Source: Diaporthe sp. PMI_573
Taxonomy: Eukaryota > Ascomycota > Sordariomycetes > Diaporthales > Diaporthaceae
NCBI GenBank assembly: GCA_021399435.1
Contig: JAJTUP010000013.1
Coordinates: forward strand, 682,001-746,000
Reading direction: 5' to 3'
Length of the DNA stretch: 64,000 bases
Under the pieces are notes generated by a model, which saw nothing but the letters and a program-made list of their open reading frames with translations, was not told the origin of the DNA and did no database searches. The position numbers and the translations under genes were made by a program. Below are positions 45,235 to 54,525 of the stretch, piece by piece (position 1 is the first letter of the stretch; the number at the start of each line of letters is the position of its first letter).

Positions 45235-47855
45235 TCACCTCACCGGCGCCACGTTAGCCAAGACGCTCTCACGCCACGACCACAACGCCGCCCAGGCGGC
45301 CCCAGGCCCGACGGTAAGCTGGCCAGCGGCGAGGCCGAGGACGGCGACGGCGGCGCGCGTCGTGGTCACGTAGCCCATCTGGCGCAGCTTCCAGATGGAG
45401 AAGAGCTCGTAGACGATCAGCGCCGCGGTCGAAACGACGTAGTCGTACTGCAAGAAGGCCATCATCGCGGTGACGGGGTCGGTGATGCCCCAGTCCGCTT
45501 CGAAGGGGTTCTGCAGGTCGAAGAAGAGCTGGGAGATGGTGAGGTCCGGGTGATAGTAAGTGTAGATGAAGGTGGAGATGTGTGCCGTGGCCTGGATCCA
45601 GAACAGCACCGAGTATGCGGCCTGAAGGATCGGGACGTCTGGGTTCTTGTACCGCTCCAGGCTCTGCTCGATCGGCAGGTCGGGGTCCTCCAGCCGCTGT
45701 CTCTCCCGATCAGCCCGGCTAGTCTCTGGGATTTTGCCTTCTTTTGAATCTGCGCTCACCTTGGCACTCTCGACGGCCTTGTCATTGTTCTCCTTGTTCT
45801 TCTGCGCCCCAAGGCGGTCCCACCAGCCTACCCCCCTTGAGAACACCGAGACGAGAACGGCCACGAACGCCGGCGATGGCTGCCAGATGGCGCAGTAGGT
45901 CTGCAGGGCGTGGATGTTGGATGTGGGAAGGAGCATCAATATCGTGGGCACGATATACCCAAGCACCAGTGCGGGGATCAGAGACTTGGCAACTGCTGGG
46001 CGCACGAACCGCCCGGGTGAGAGGTCAAAGCCTTCGAAGATGGCGAGGATGACATATAGGGGCGCCATACGAAAGATGCCCTGTACCTGCATAAGAGAGA
46101 GAGGGATGATCGGCAGCGAGATGAGTGTGCCCTTGTTGCCAGCACGGTAGGACTCGATAACCCAGATGAGGACAAAGGAGGTCAACTGGCCCAGGAAGAA
46201 GTTGGCGGTGTGTATCTTGGGCCCGACGTCCGGAACGCCGACCTGCAGGGAGAAGGCTGAGACGATGAAGTTGGTGAACTCGTTCAGGGCTGGCGCACCG
46301 CTGAACCAGACGCGGTCCACCTTCGGTCCGTCGCGACCCCAAATCGCGGGCCGCTCGAAGGGAATGCGTAGGGTGAGAACAGATATGGCCAGGAGAAAGA
46401 CCATGGCGCCGACGATCAGCAGCTGCAAGAGAAAGTTCGCCTTGGAGCGAATGGGCCTCGCCGGGAGCTCGTCATCGTAAGGGATAGCGCGCGGCCGCTT
46501 TGGGATGGGAAGCTTGTCGATTCTCACGGCAGGCCTGCAGATCGCGCCCAGCCTGTCGATGCCAGCGTCTAGCCCCTTGATCTTGTCGAGGCGCATCAGG
46601 ATCTTCGTCAACAGTGGCTTCTCTCTGGCCATGAGCGATTGCGTCTCGTGGGCCGTCTTCACAAAGTTCTTGGCTCGCTCGTGGCGGATGTCCAAAATCC
46701 GTGAGAAGACTTCCTCGATTTCCTTGTCCGAAATATTGTCCAAGTTGCCCCCTCGGCTGTCATGCTTCTCCAGCAGCACGTTGACGAGCGACGCAGCGGA
46801 CTCGATAGCGTTGTTACCCTCCTTGCCCACCGATAGGGTTTGGTTTATGGGCAGCGTCGCCGAGGATAAAGATGCGCCGGAAGTACCATTTCTCCTTGAC
46901 ATCTTCATGCAAGGGCGTAAGAGTCGACGAGATACGCCTTTCGTAGACCTGACCGAACGTGATGGTCTCGGTGATGTGGCGATGAGCGTTCTCCTTGACG
47001 AATTGGGCCTCGTCCTCTTGGGTGTACTTCGGGATGGAATTGCCGTACTTAGTCTCAGGCAGTCGGCTGAAGAAGAACCAGTACAGCCGGCCATTGGGGC
47101 CGGATATGAGCATCTGAGAGGCGCCATCGGACTGGACCATGTATAAGTGTTCATAATTCCAGCCTGGTACGTCCTTTGCGATGCCGAAACTGCACTTGTA
47201 GTAGCAGGGGACCTTGTCGAGCTCCTTCGGGTCGAGATGGTCGGGCTGGATCTCACTGGCAAGGCGGAACATTTCTGCCCTGACGGTGCTGTATATGCCG
47301 TCGGCGCCGACGACTATGCTGCCCTTGAAACTGTCGCCGTCCTTTGTGAGGGCTTCGACACCGCCGGGGACGAGCTTGATCTGGAAAACCTTCTTGTTGA
47401 GCTTCACCCTGTCCTTGTGGACGAGATGATCGTAGAGTATCCTCAATAGCCACTGGCGATCGAAGAAGATGCTCCGGTACCCCAGCCTAACGTCAAGGGA
47501 TTAGCAACACGGGCAACAGATGCAGAAATGCAGAAAGTGCTTATACTTGCCTCTGTTCAAAGTGGGGCATGGTGTCTGTCGATATGGATATCGTTTTGCC
47601 ATTCTCGTCAGCAATATGCATTTGTCTGACATTGGACTCAGGTAATGCTCTGATGTCCTCATAGCACCCGATCTGGTCGAGGATGCGCAAACCGTTTGGG
47701 AACAAGCCGATACTTGCGCCGACCTCAGGAGCAATGTTCCCGTGTGATTCAAGCAGGACATAGTCAATGTCGAATTTCTCGAGGATGGCTGCCAACGTAA
47801 GGCCGGCAATACCGCCTCCGGCAATGATGATTTTGAATCCCTTGGCTTGGGCCAT
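45235..47855 (-). CDS. FAD-dependent monooxygenase fused to a multi-helix membrane domain (one apparent frameshift)
   Basis: Minus-strand exons 47551..47855 and 45235..47486. The intron (47487..47550) is GC-AG: AG|GCAAGT...GTTAG, giving [20 protein letters not shown]. Residues 1-420 are a class A flavoprotein monooxygenase. It has [13 protein letters not shown] (FAD dinucleotide loop), [12 protein letters not shown], and [18 protein letters not shown] (FAD ribityl contact). Directly after GGQGG the frame hits TAA; one extra base in GGG (46817-46819) shifts it. Skipping it continues [12 protein letters not shown] and gives 851 aa. Residues about 453-851 contain roughly eight hydrophobic helices. 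Related fungal FMOs epoxidise prenylated substrates in meroterpenoid and indole-diterpene routes, so the membrane half could be a cyclase-like partner; that is inference. A TATA-like box sits at 48014-48021. Confidence 0.75.
46817..46819 (-). other. Apparent frameshift in the FAD monooxygenase gene
   Basis: The GGG codon after GGA creates an in-frame TAA. Dropping one G restores the conserved GGQGGNNAIES sequence and a further 527 open codons. It may be a sequencing error, a strain-specific null or, less likely, programmed slippage. Confidence 0.75.
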
Positions 47856-48013
47856 GATAGATTAGGATTCGGGCGTGGGGCCAATTTGGGACAAGCCAAG
47901 AGACGTCAAAGCTATTATTGCAGGATGGAGACAGCGTAAACAAAGATTGAGTTCGTGCGAAAATGCTAAGAAGCCCCGATAATTACAGTGGCGGGGTTGG
48001 TTTGATAAAGCTT

Positions 48014-48021
48014 CTATATAG
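48014..48021 (-). promoter_or_regulatory. TATA-like box of the FAD monooxygenase gene
   Basis: Palindromic CTATATAG about 160 bases upstream of the minus-strand ATG (47855). Assigned by sequence only. Confidence 0.4.
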
Positions 48022-48309
48022 ATCATGAAATCGGGCTGCTCGACGCTGCTGAAGTTATCAGTGAAGCCTCACGATGCCAACCGGGTTGGTATTGAGTCCG
48101 AATCCGATGTGGTTGCACTGAAAGAGCCTCGGCGCTCAGGCTAGGAACGAGCCCCCGACCCCGAGTGGGGAGGCGGGCGGTGCAGCCGATCTAGACAGCT
48201 CTGGGGATCCGGGGGGAGAGGTAACTCGATCTCCGACGCCCGATCTGACGCCCGACAAACGCGACGGCGAGGTCCAGGCGACGGCATGGACACGATCATA
48301 AATGTGGCG

Positions 48310-48340
48310 CACACACACACACACTCTCTCTCTCTCTCTC
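48310..48340 (+). repeat. Compound microsatellite (CA)n(CT)n
   Basis: About seven CA units directly followed by about eight CT units. Confidence 0.9.
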
Positions 48341-48636
48341 AGGACATGCCAGGGCCCCCAGAGCCACACGACGCCACATGTCGTCACCAGGGAAGAGCCT
48401 CCAAGGAGGTCAATGGAAACTCATGTCAGGGAGATCAAAGTTTTCTTGGATTACCGGGACCAGGCCGCCTGGACGTCCGGCAGTTGAGGGTGATGAGCAG
48501 GAGGTGTGGGGCACACTGAAATGTTCGCGTCCAGTAGCAGGCAGGCGTGCGTAAAAGAGCTCGCAGGGGTTTCGAACGAAGGTTAGCGCTGGATCAAATT
48601 CCATGTCCACGGTAGAGGATTCACGGATTGTGTCCC

Positions 48637-48664
48637 ATTTTACATTTTACATTTTACATTTTAC
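48637..48664 (+). repeat. Tandem repeat ATTTTAC x4
   Basis: Four perfect copies of a 7-base unit. Confidence 0.9.
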
Positions 48665-48940
48665 TGTGTGTACTGACGCCCGATCTCCAGAGGACAGCCC
48701 GAGGGCATGGTGGTCGTCAAATTTGCCCGTCGAAACACACGACATTTGCAATCCCTGCGAGCTTTGCAGTGCCCAGACAACCTATCGACCTGCCCTGCCT
48801 GCCAAGCTTGCCTACCACCTGCCTGGGCTGCCTGGATGGACCGATTTTGGCAGCACGGGAAAAGCTAGGCGTTGGCGTTCGCTTCGGCGCGGCGGCGAGT
48901 CCGTCTGTCTCGAGAGTTGACGCCGTCCGACGGCCAGCAG

Positions 48941-48970
48941 ACGTGTGCAGACGTGTGCAGATGTGTGCAG
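48941..48970 (+). repeat. Tandem repeat ACGTGTGCAG x3
   Basis: Two perfect copies and a third with one change (ATGTGTGCAG). Confidence 0.9.
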
Positions 48971-49300
48971 GCCCGAGAGCTCAGGTCTGCCCTCCGACGT
49001 CTGCCCCCCCCCCGGCGTCGGCGTCAGACACGACTGCTTCGTCAGCACGCATGATGGCGTAAGTTTGTAGAATGGTAGAACGAGTCACGACCGACCTGAA
49101 GCCCGGGGTGAGGCCATCCACAGCTATGGCCCATGGTGGAAACAGCCAAGAAGGCGACGAGCAGGGAGGCTTCAGGCGCCAAGGAAAACGGGCGGAAGCG
49201 GAGGGGCTTGGTAGGCAAAGGTGGCCGCTGATTGAGCGAGCAAATAGCGACGACGGTAAGGACAACAAAGACTTGCAGACAGCCCAGAGAGAATGCCTCG

Positions 49301-49353
49301 TCGGTCGGTCAGCCAGCCAGCCAGTCAGTCAGTCAGTCAGCCAGCCATCCAGT
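49301..49353 (+). repeat. Tetranucleotide repeat CAGT/CAGC/CGGT
   Basis: GTCGGTCGGTCAGCCAGCCA and following units form a mixed 4-base repeat of about 50 bases. Confidence 0.85.
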
Positions 49354-49472
49354 CTCGTGCCAGGCTGGGGAGCCCTATGTCGTCTACATGGCACAGCATG
49401 CAGCCAACGTGCTCATGCTGGACGAGGATCAGCCCCCACCTGGTCTCCAGGCGTCTGGCCATGCCTGCCTGC

Positions 49473-49498
49473 CCATGCCCATGCCCATGCCCATGCAT
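49473..49498 (+). repeat. Hexanucleotide repeat CCATGC
   Basis: About four tandem CCATGC units. Confidence 0.85.
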
Positions 49499-50241
49499 GG
49501 CAAGAAAAAGGCGAGAGAAGAGAGAAAACTGGATTGACCAAGATTCCAGGCTGGGGCCCAGTAGGGGGGACCACCCACAGGGCCAACCCACTGGACCACC
49601 CACACACTGCTGTTCATAGGTGCACAGGTGGAGGAAGCGTGGAGACGGGAGGCCAGTTGACCGTTTTTCCCCCCTCGATGCCCCGACCACTGGGAAGCAA
49701 CAGGGAAAACGGGGATCGACGGGTCAAGGTCCTTACTGCCTACTCCACATGCAGTCTAGGCTGGACAGAGGGGCCACCGTGCTACGCAGCACCACCGCCT
49801 ACGCAGTTTAGTCGGCCGGCCCTAGCGGTCGACTTTATCTGCCTTCCCCGGACGGACTTCTCTCGCTCTTCGCTGTCCCAATGTTGACCTGACTAGTAGA
49901 ACCACAGTACTTGTAGAACAAGACTAGACTAAAATTTGGTTCCTGTCCCATCAGTCTGGTTTTACGCAGTATAGTTAGTCCACTTGGTTGGTATTTTACT
50001 CTGCTGGCCCCCCCCCTCCTGCTCCAACTGCACCACCTTCACTCGTTGTCACCACCCTCCACGACCCTCCCTCCGCCCACGTCACTTCTCCCCAGCTGAC
50101 AACTAACAGCCCAGATCAAGCCATCTGGTACGAGTGCAAATTAAACAAAAACGGCCGTTTTATCTGGAGGCAGCCTGTCTGTTTGTCCACATATCTGCCG
50201 TCTTTCCTCCCCCCCCCCGCGAGGCGCTCCCCCGCCCCATA

Positions 50242-51930
50242 ATGGCAGATGACCGCGATCGCAACCACGAGTTCGGCCACGACATCGATGTCGACAGCAA
50301 TGATAGCTATGACGAGAGGACACAGGGCTGGGTGCTCGAGCTAGAGTCCATGTACTCCCTCGGCGACCCTCCCAGCGCCCCGCCCTCCGAGTTTGGCAGC
50401 TGGCACGACGACATCGTTCCCGCCGGTTCCATCAGCACCCGCGATGTGCGCCTGCCCGGCGCCGCAAGCCGGCAGCCCCAGACCTCACAGCCCCTGCCCG
50501 GCGCCGCCGAGTGCCTCGACTTCAAAAAGACACGCCGCGGCCGCTTCAGGCCCAACAAGCAGACCAAGCTACGAAACAGCCTGCTGGGCGCCGTCGGCTT
50601 CCTCGAGGCCGCCAACGCCTGCGACTTTGCTGCCAATGTATGGAACCAGACTCCCGTGCCACGCTATGTCCTCGTGCTCATGGGCCTGGGCGGTACTGCC
50701 GCCCTCGGCATGATCTACTTCTGTATCAAGGACGGCCGCCTCAGTCTCGCCAACCTCCGCGCCCTGAGGGAAGAGCGCCGCTACCTGAAGACCCAGCGCC
50801 CGCTGTACCTCGACAACCCGAACATGCTGCGCACCATCGACTGCTTCCTCGACATGAACACCAGGGAGAGCGGCACAGAGATGGTTGACCGCATCGGCAG
50901 CGACACCCTGCTGGGCATCTCGGCGTTCATGGTCGGTATCGGTACATACATGGCCATGGATGGGAACCACGACAGTGCGAACTACCGGGCAAGCAACCTG
51001 TTGACGGGGTATATTGGAAACATGTTCCCCGCCATCTTCGGAGTCACGAACCTGCTGTGGTCCAGCTACGTCTTTGTGCGGGCCAAGAAGCAACAGGCCG
51101 CTGCCCTGAACTACGTCAAGGGCTCGACTAGGATCTCATCAATGCTCAAGAACCGCACGTCCAGCATCCAGTTCCACGCCGCCCTGAACGGCATCACGGG
51201 TATCGTCGCCGGTGTCGCCGCCTTGATCACCGCCACGCAATGGTGGGCCTACATCCTCCTCGTACCCTGCATCATCACCTCAGGGACCGTCAACATATTC
51301 TGGCGCAAGCGGGTCGGCTACGAGCGGCCTTTCGTGCTGGGCCAGATCTCATCCATCGACGAAGATACCGTATTCGAAGCCTTGAGATACGCAAACGACT
51401 GCCATCGGCGGGTACTAAGGGTCAAAGCATCGGGGGAGAGCGACGCGTTCACGTCACTAGTGACGGACCCGAACTCGCTGATGTGCGCGCTCGATGTCAT
51501 CAGGAAGAACAATTTGTTTGAGGACTTTTGTCTGCGCGTCCTCCGGGACAAGGACCTATCGGGCAGGCTGTTCGGACATGCCGCTTTCGCCGCGAATTCG
51601 TCGGTGTACGGACCCACAATAGACTGGCACAGTCTCGCGGAGACGCGGGACGAGGTGCTGATGAAGTTGCTCCTGCAGGTCGCAAAGGACCTGCTGAACC
51701 AGGACGCCGCAAACTGCTTCAAGTACCAGGAGCGACATTTGCTGGAGGTCCTTGGTTGTTACATGTGCAGAGGCGCACAGTTTGGGAGGTCCAAAAAGGC
51801 GAAAGCCAGGAAACCGCCGTCGCAGCGCGTGCAGACGAATGTGCATACCTATGCTGGCAGGCACGCCAACGACTGGCTTTTCGGGGGGTTCTCGCTCACC
51901 AAATCATTCAAGAAGGTGTTCCGAAGCTGA
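50242..51930 (+). CDS. Conserved fungal multi-pass membrane protein, function unknown
   Basis: Single exon, 562 aa from the ATG of MADDRDRNHEF; the frame is open further upstream only from a GTG. The N-terminal 110 residues are acidic, then basic and Pro-rich, with no signal peptide. Hydrophobic helices lie at about 142-162, 222-239, 253-279, 312-330 and 334-353. A loop at 163-221 contains RALREERRYLKTQRPLYLDN. The C-terminal 200 residues are soluble and mostly helical (ALRYANDCHRRVLRVKA, FCLRVLRDKDLSGRLFG, ERHLLEVLGCYMCRG) and end in a basic tail. I do not recognise a named family. The complete, well-composed frame with strong GC3 bias argues for a real, conserved gene. It may be an integral membrane protein of an internal compartment. 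Confidence 0.85.
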   Translation: MADDRDRNHEFGHDIDVDSNDSYDERTQGWVLELESMYSLGDPPSAPPSEFGSWHDDIVPAGSISTRDVRLPGAASRQPQTSQPLPGAAECLDFKKTRRGRFRPNKQTKLRNSLLGAVGFLEAANACDFAANVWNQTPVPRYVLVLMGLGGTAALGMIYFCIKDGRLSLANLRALREERRYLKTQRPLYLDNPNMLRTIDCFLDMNTRESGTEMVDRIGSDTLLGISAFMVGIGTYMAMDGNHDSANYRASNLLTGYIGNMFPAIFGVTNLLWSSYVFVRAKKQQAAALNYVKGSTRISSMLKNRTSSIQFHAALNGITGIVAGVAALITATQWWAYILLVPCIITSGTVNIFWRKRVGYERPFVLGQISSIDEDTVFEALRYANDCHRRVLRVKASGESDAFTSLVTDPNSLMCALDVIRKNNLFEDFCLRVLRDKDLSGRLFGHAAFAANSSVYGPTIDWHSLAETRDEVLMKLLLQVAKDLLNQDAANCFKYQERHLLEVLGCYMCRGAQFGRSKKAKARKPPSQRVQTNVHTYAGRHANDWLFGGFSLTKSFKKVFRS

Positions 51931-52566
51931 GTACATATAAGCAAGGCATATAGTGGTCATATTAATCGTAATTATTGTATGGGCTCGATAGCATCGGTGG
52001 TGTTTGTTTTGTTGACTAGCATGTTGGACTGGCATGATTTGACTTGCACGCAACAAAGGGTCCAGCGCATATTGCTTGCATCCATCCTGGTTGCTCTGGC
52101 GGGAGGAACCCAGAGAAAAAGTGAGAAATGAATCTGATGAGCCAAATAAAGGGTCCAGTCAGACATTTCTAGTCAAACAAAGCCTAGCCTACCGACAAGT
52201 GAAGCAGACCCGATTCCCGTATGTATGGAGCGAGCCGCATTCCAGTCGGCCTGGGAGTTGCTTCCTTATCGGCACCGATAAGGATTTGGACGAGCCGTCA
52301 AAGCTGTCCTCTTCCGCGCCGACCACCGCCGCCGCCAACCGTAAAGAACCAGCTCAACTCACAACCCATAACACCTTTGCGCACCTCTGACTTCTCCCTA
52401 TACCAACAACCCTCAGATATCAGCCCGCCATACCTGGCCTTCTATCGCGAGCTCACACAGGCCACGAGATCAAACAACGCTGCATAAGAAACCAGCCACG
52501 CCAGCGGCCTACGAAAGCCCACTTCCACCAGAAAACGCACAGAGAAGACCAGAGACCGGCGCCGCA
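51931..52566. other. Intergenic
   Basis: 3' region of the membrane protein and promoter/leader of Sec72. No other feature. Confidence 0.5.
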
Positions 52567-53178
52567 ATGTCCGCCGACCAGGACACCTTTATCTTCCTCC
52601 CGCTGCACATGGACCCGCAGTCCAAGGCAATAAGCAGCACGCACCCCTCGTCATCATCGCGCGCCCTGGCGCAGGAGCTCGAGACCCTGAACGCGCTACA
52701 CCGCTCGCTGCTGTCGCTGGACCACCCCGCCGTGGTCCCTCCGCCCCCGGTACCCGTGCACCCGAAGCGGTCCAACAACATCACCAAGCTCAAGGAGAGC
52801 GGTAACAAGGCGTTCAAGGAGGGCAAGTACCAGGAGGCGATCAAGTTCTACACTCTCGGGGTGCAGATGGCGCTGACGAGGCCCGCCTGGGAGCCCGCGG
52901 GCCTCATCCGCGACGAGAGCGCCATGCTCCTCGCCAACCGCGCTCAGGCACACATGGAGCTGCGCGACTGGGTCGAGGGCTCCGCCGACGCAGAGTGCAG
53001 CGTCGAGGCCAAGAAGGTCGGCAACCCCAAGGCGTGGTACCGCCGCGGCAAGTGCCTGTTCGAGATGGGCAGGTACGAGGAGGCGAGGGAGTGGGTCGGC
53101 AAGGGCCTCGAGATGGAGGGCGAGGACGGGGAGCTCACCAAGCTGCTGAAGGAGATCGAGGCCAGGCTGCCCAAGTAG
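52567..53178 (+). CDS. SEC72: Translocation protein Sec72 (TPR protein of the Sec63 complex)
   Basis: Single exon, 203 aa. The N-terminal 65 residues include LNALHRSLLSLDHP and the Pro-rich VPPPPVPVHPKRSNNI, a pattern characteristic of fungal Sec72. Residues about 76-200 are TPR repeats: KLKESGNKAFKEGKYQEAIK, then LANRAQAHMELRDWVEGSAD, then AWYRRGKCLFEMGRYEEARE. In yeast, Sec72 is a cytosolic-face subunit of the Sec62/63/71/72 complex for post-translational import into the ER, and its TPR domain binds chaperone tails. Length and architecture fit. A long antisense frame covers it but is a GC-bias shadow. Neighbouring genes are not functionally linked by sequence. Confidence 0.88.
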   Translation: MSADQDTFIFLPLHMDPQSKAISSTHPSSSSRALAQELETLNALHRSLLSLDHPAVVPPPPVPVHPKRSNNITKLKESGNKAFKEGKYQEAIKFYTLGVQMALTRPAWEPAGLIRDESAMLLANRAQAHMELRDWVEGSADAECSVEAKKVGNPKAWYRRGKCLFEMGRYEEAREWVGKGLEMEGEDGELTKLLKEIEARLPK

Positions 53179-54081
53179 GAGGCGCGGGGTGTGGGGCTGG
53201 TTCATGTTTGAGGCATGGTCATGGCTGCTGGGGAGGAATGGGGCTGGTGAAGATAATGGTTGCGGTCGCATCGAGTCATTTTGGGACATGGTAGACTGCC
53301 TATGCCACCCCAACCCTTTGGCTGGGTGTTTTGCAGTTCAAGGCGTTTGGCGTCAGAGGGGGAGTCGTCCTATGGGTGGGTAGTTGACAATTCCTTGATT
53401 ATATTCGATAGCAGCGGCAGTGCTCGTATGTACGATAATGCCGGCAAGAGGCATACTGGTATATTCCAGCCATGTCACCAAATACAGCAATCAGACTGCG
53501 ATATGTCTCGCCGGCGTCGTCGACGTCGCGTTGAAGGGAATCGCAATTCACTTGATGCTATTTAGAAAGTTCCCAAGTACTACAGATGTTGCCCTCCCTG
53601 ACTGAACCACTTTGCCAGGTCGAGTATTTGACCCAACGCTCCTTCCACCAAAAGCCAACCAAAAAGCCCCATGATAACTGGTTATACTGTGATCACACAC
53701 TTGTCTTCTAATAGGCAACGCAATGCTGGATTCCCCGTACATCTCCCTGTCCCGTGGGATAAATAAAACGGTAAACCACCCGTGTTTCCGGAGGTGGCGA
53801 TGAATGAGCGACCAGCAGACGGGAGGCCTCTGTCCATCCCGATACCGCCAAACAGGACGATGACCTCTCAATGAAGCCGACTCCAAACTCCGTCGATGCT
53901 TCTGGGCTGCCTTCTCAGCTTCTCTCTGGGTATTTCTTTTGTAGGCCCATGTTGCTGGCTCAGTCCCGATCGCTGAATCCCGTGGTTGTAAACCGTGGTT
54001 CGTAGTACGTGCTGGTCCTGTCCGGAAACAGCGCCCTTTCCAGTCGGCTAATGTTTCAATCCGTAAAGTACAGATAAGTAC
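53179..54081. other. Convergent intergenic region
   Basis: 3' regions of Sec72 and the small minus-strand gene. No further gene supported. Confidence 0.5.
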
Positions 54082-54525
54082 TTATGCCGCCGCCTCCTTC
54101 TCAGTCATGCTCTTTTGGCTGACTGTCGAAGTTGTCCGCTTTCGCATGACGGCGTCCTGAGAAGACATCCTCCGGTCGAGGGCGCGCTCGAGCTTGGCAC
54201 CGAGAGCCAGCTTCTGCATCCTGTCGCTCTGATCATCGGTGAGGAAGACGCGCTGCGAGATGAGGGCCTTGTTCTCCATGCGGCTGAGGCCCTTCTCGAT
54301 ATCGCTGATCTCGGCGATTGCGCTGTCGGTGGTATGCAGAGAGGGAGACATGGAGTAGGTGCTGTAGCGAACGGAGGCTCGGGACTTTTTGGGTTTGTCG
54401 TCAGCAAGGTTCAATTTGCAGAGTAGTGAAGGAAATAATCTGGTCGGAGATAGAAGGATAATAACAACAATGCCGCTTGCAGCGGCTGTGGCAAGCCACA
54501 GCGATGAAGGGATTGTGGAGGGCAT
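54082..54525 (-). CDS. Small single-helix protein, unknown function
   Basis: Single exon, 147 aa. Residues about 7-27 (SSLWLATAAASGIVVIILLS) are a hydrophobic helix that could be a signal anchor or mitochondrial/ER tail-facing segment. The rest is polar and helical, rich in Ser, Arg and Lys (DIEKGLSRMENKALISQRVF, LGAKLERALDRRMSSQDAVM), and may form a short coiled coil. The downstream stretch matches no family I know. The ATG is followed by open, protein-like sequence, whereas the opposite-strand frames are shadows. The long gene-free region upstream could be its extended promoter or contain an unrecognised 5' exon. Confidence 0.6.
   Translation of the reverse strand: MPSTIPSSLWLATAAASGIVVIILLSPTRLFPSLLCKLNLADDKPKKSRASVRYSTYSMSPSLHTTDSAIAEISDIEKGLSRMENKALISQRVFLTDDQSDRMQKLALGAKLERALDRRMSSQDAVMRKRTTSTVSQKSMTEKEAAA

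Larger units (their letters stand above)
47856..50241. other. Intergenic region with a cluster of simple repeats
   Basis: Divergent region between the monooxygenase and the 562-aa membrane protein. It carries at least five short tandem repeats, listed separately. A 271-codon frame (49072..49887) runs through these repeats and is not believed. The last 250 bases are pyrimidine-rich leader. Confidence 0.5.

Noticed and set aside
46505..47146. 213-codon plus-strand ORF
   Set aside because: Antisense to the FAD monooxygenase, whose flavin motifs prove the minus strand is coding.
49072..49887. 271-codon plus-strand ORF with an ATG
   Set aside because: Runs through tetranucleotide and hexanucleotide repeats, giving SQPVSQSVSQ and AHAHAHAHA runs; no domain or splice-supported structure.
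52696..53313. 205-codon minus-strand ORF
   Set aside because: Antisense shadow of Sec72, explained by GC3 bias; Leu/Val/Ala/Gly-rich with no domain.
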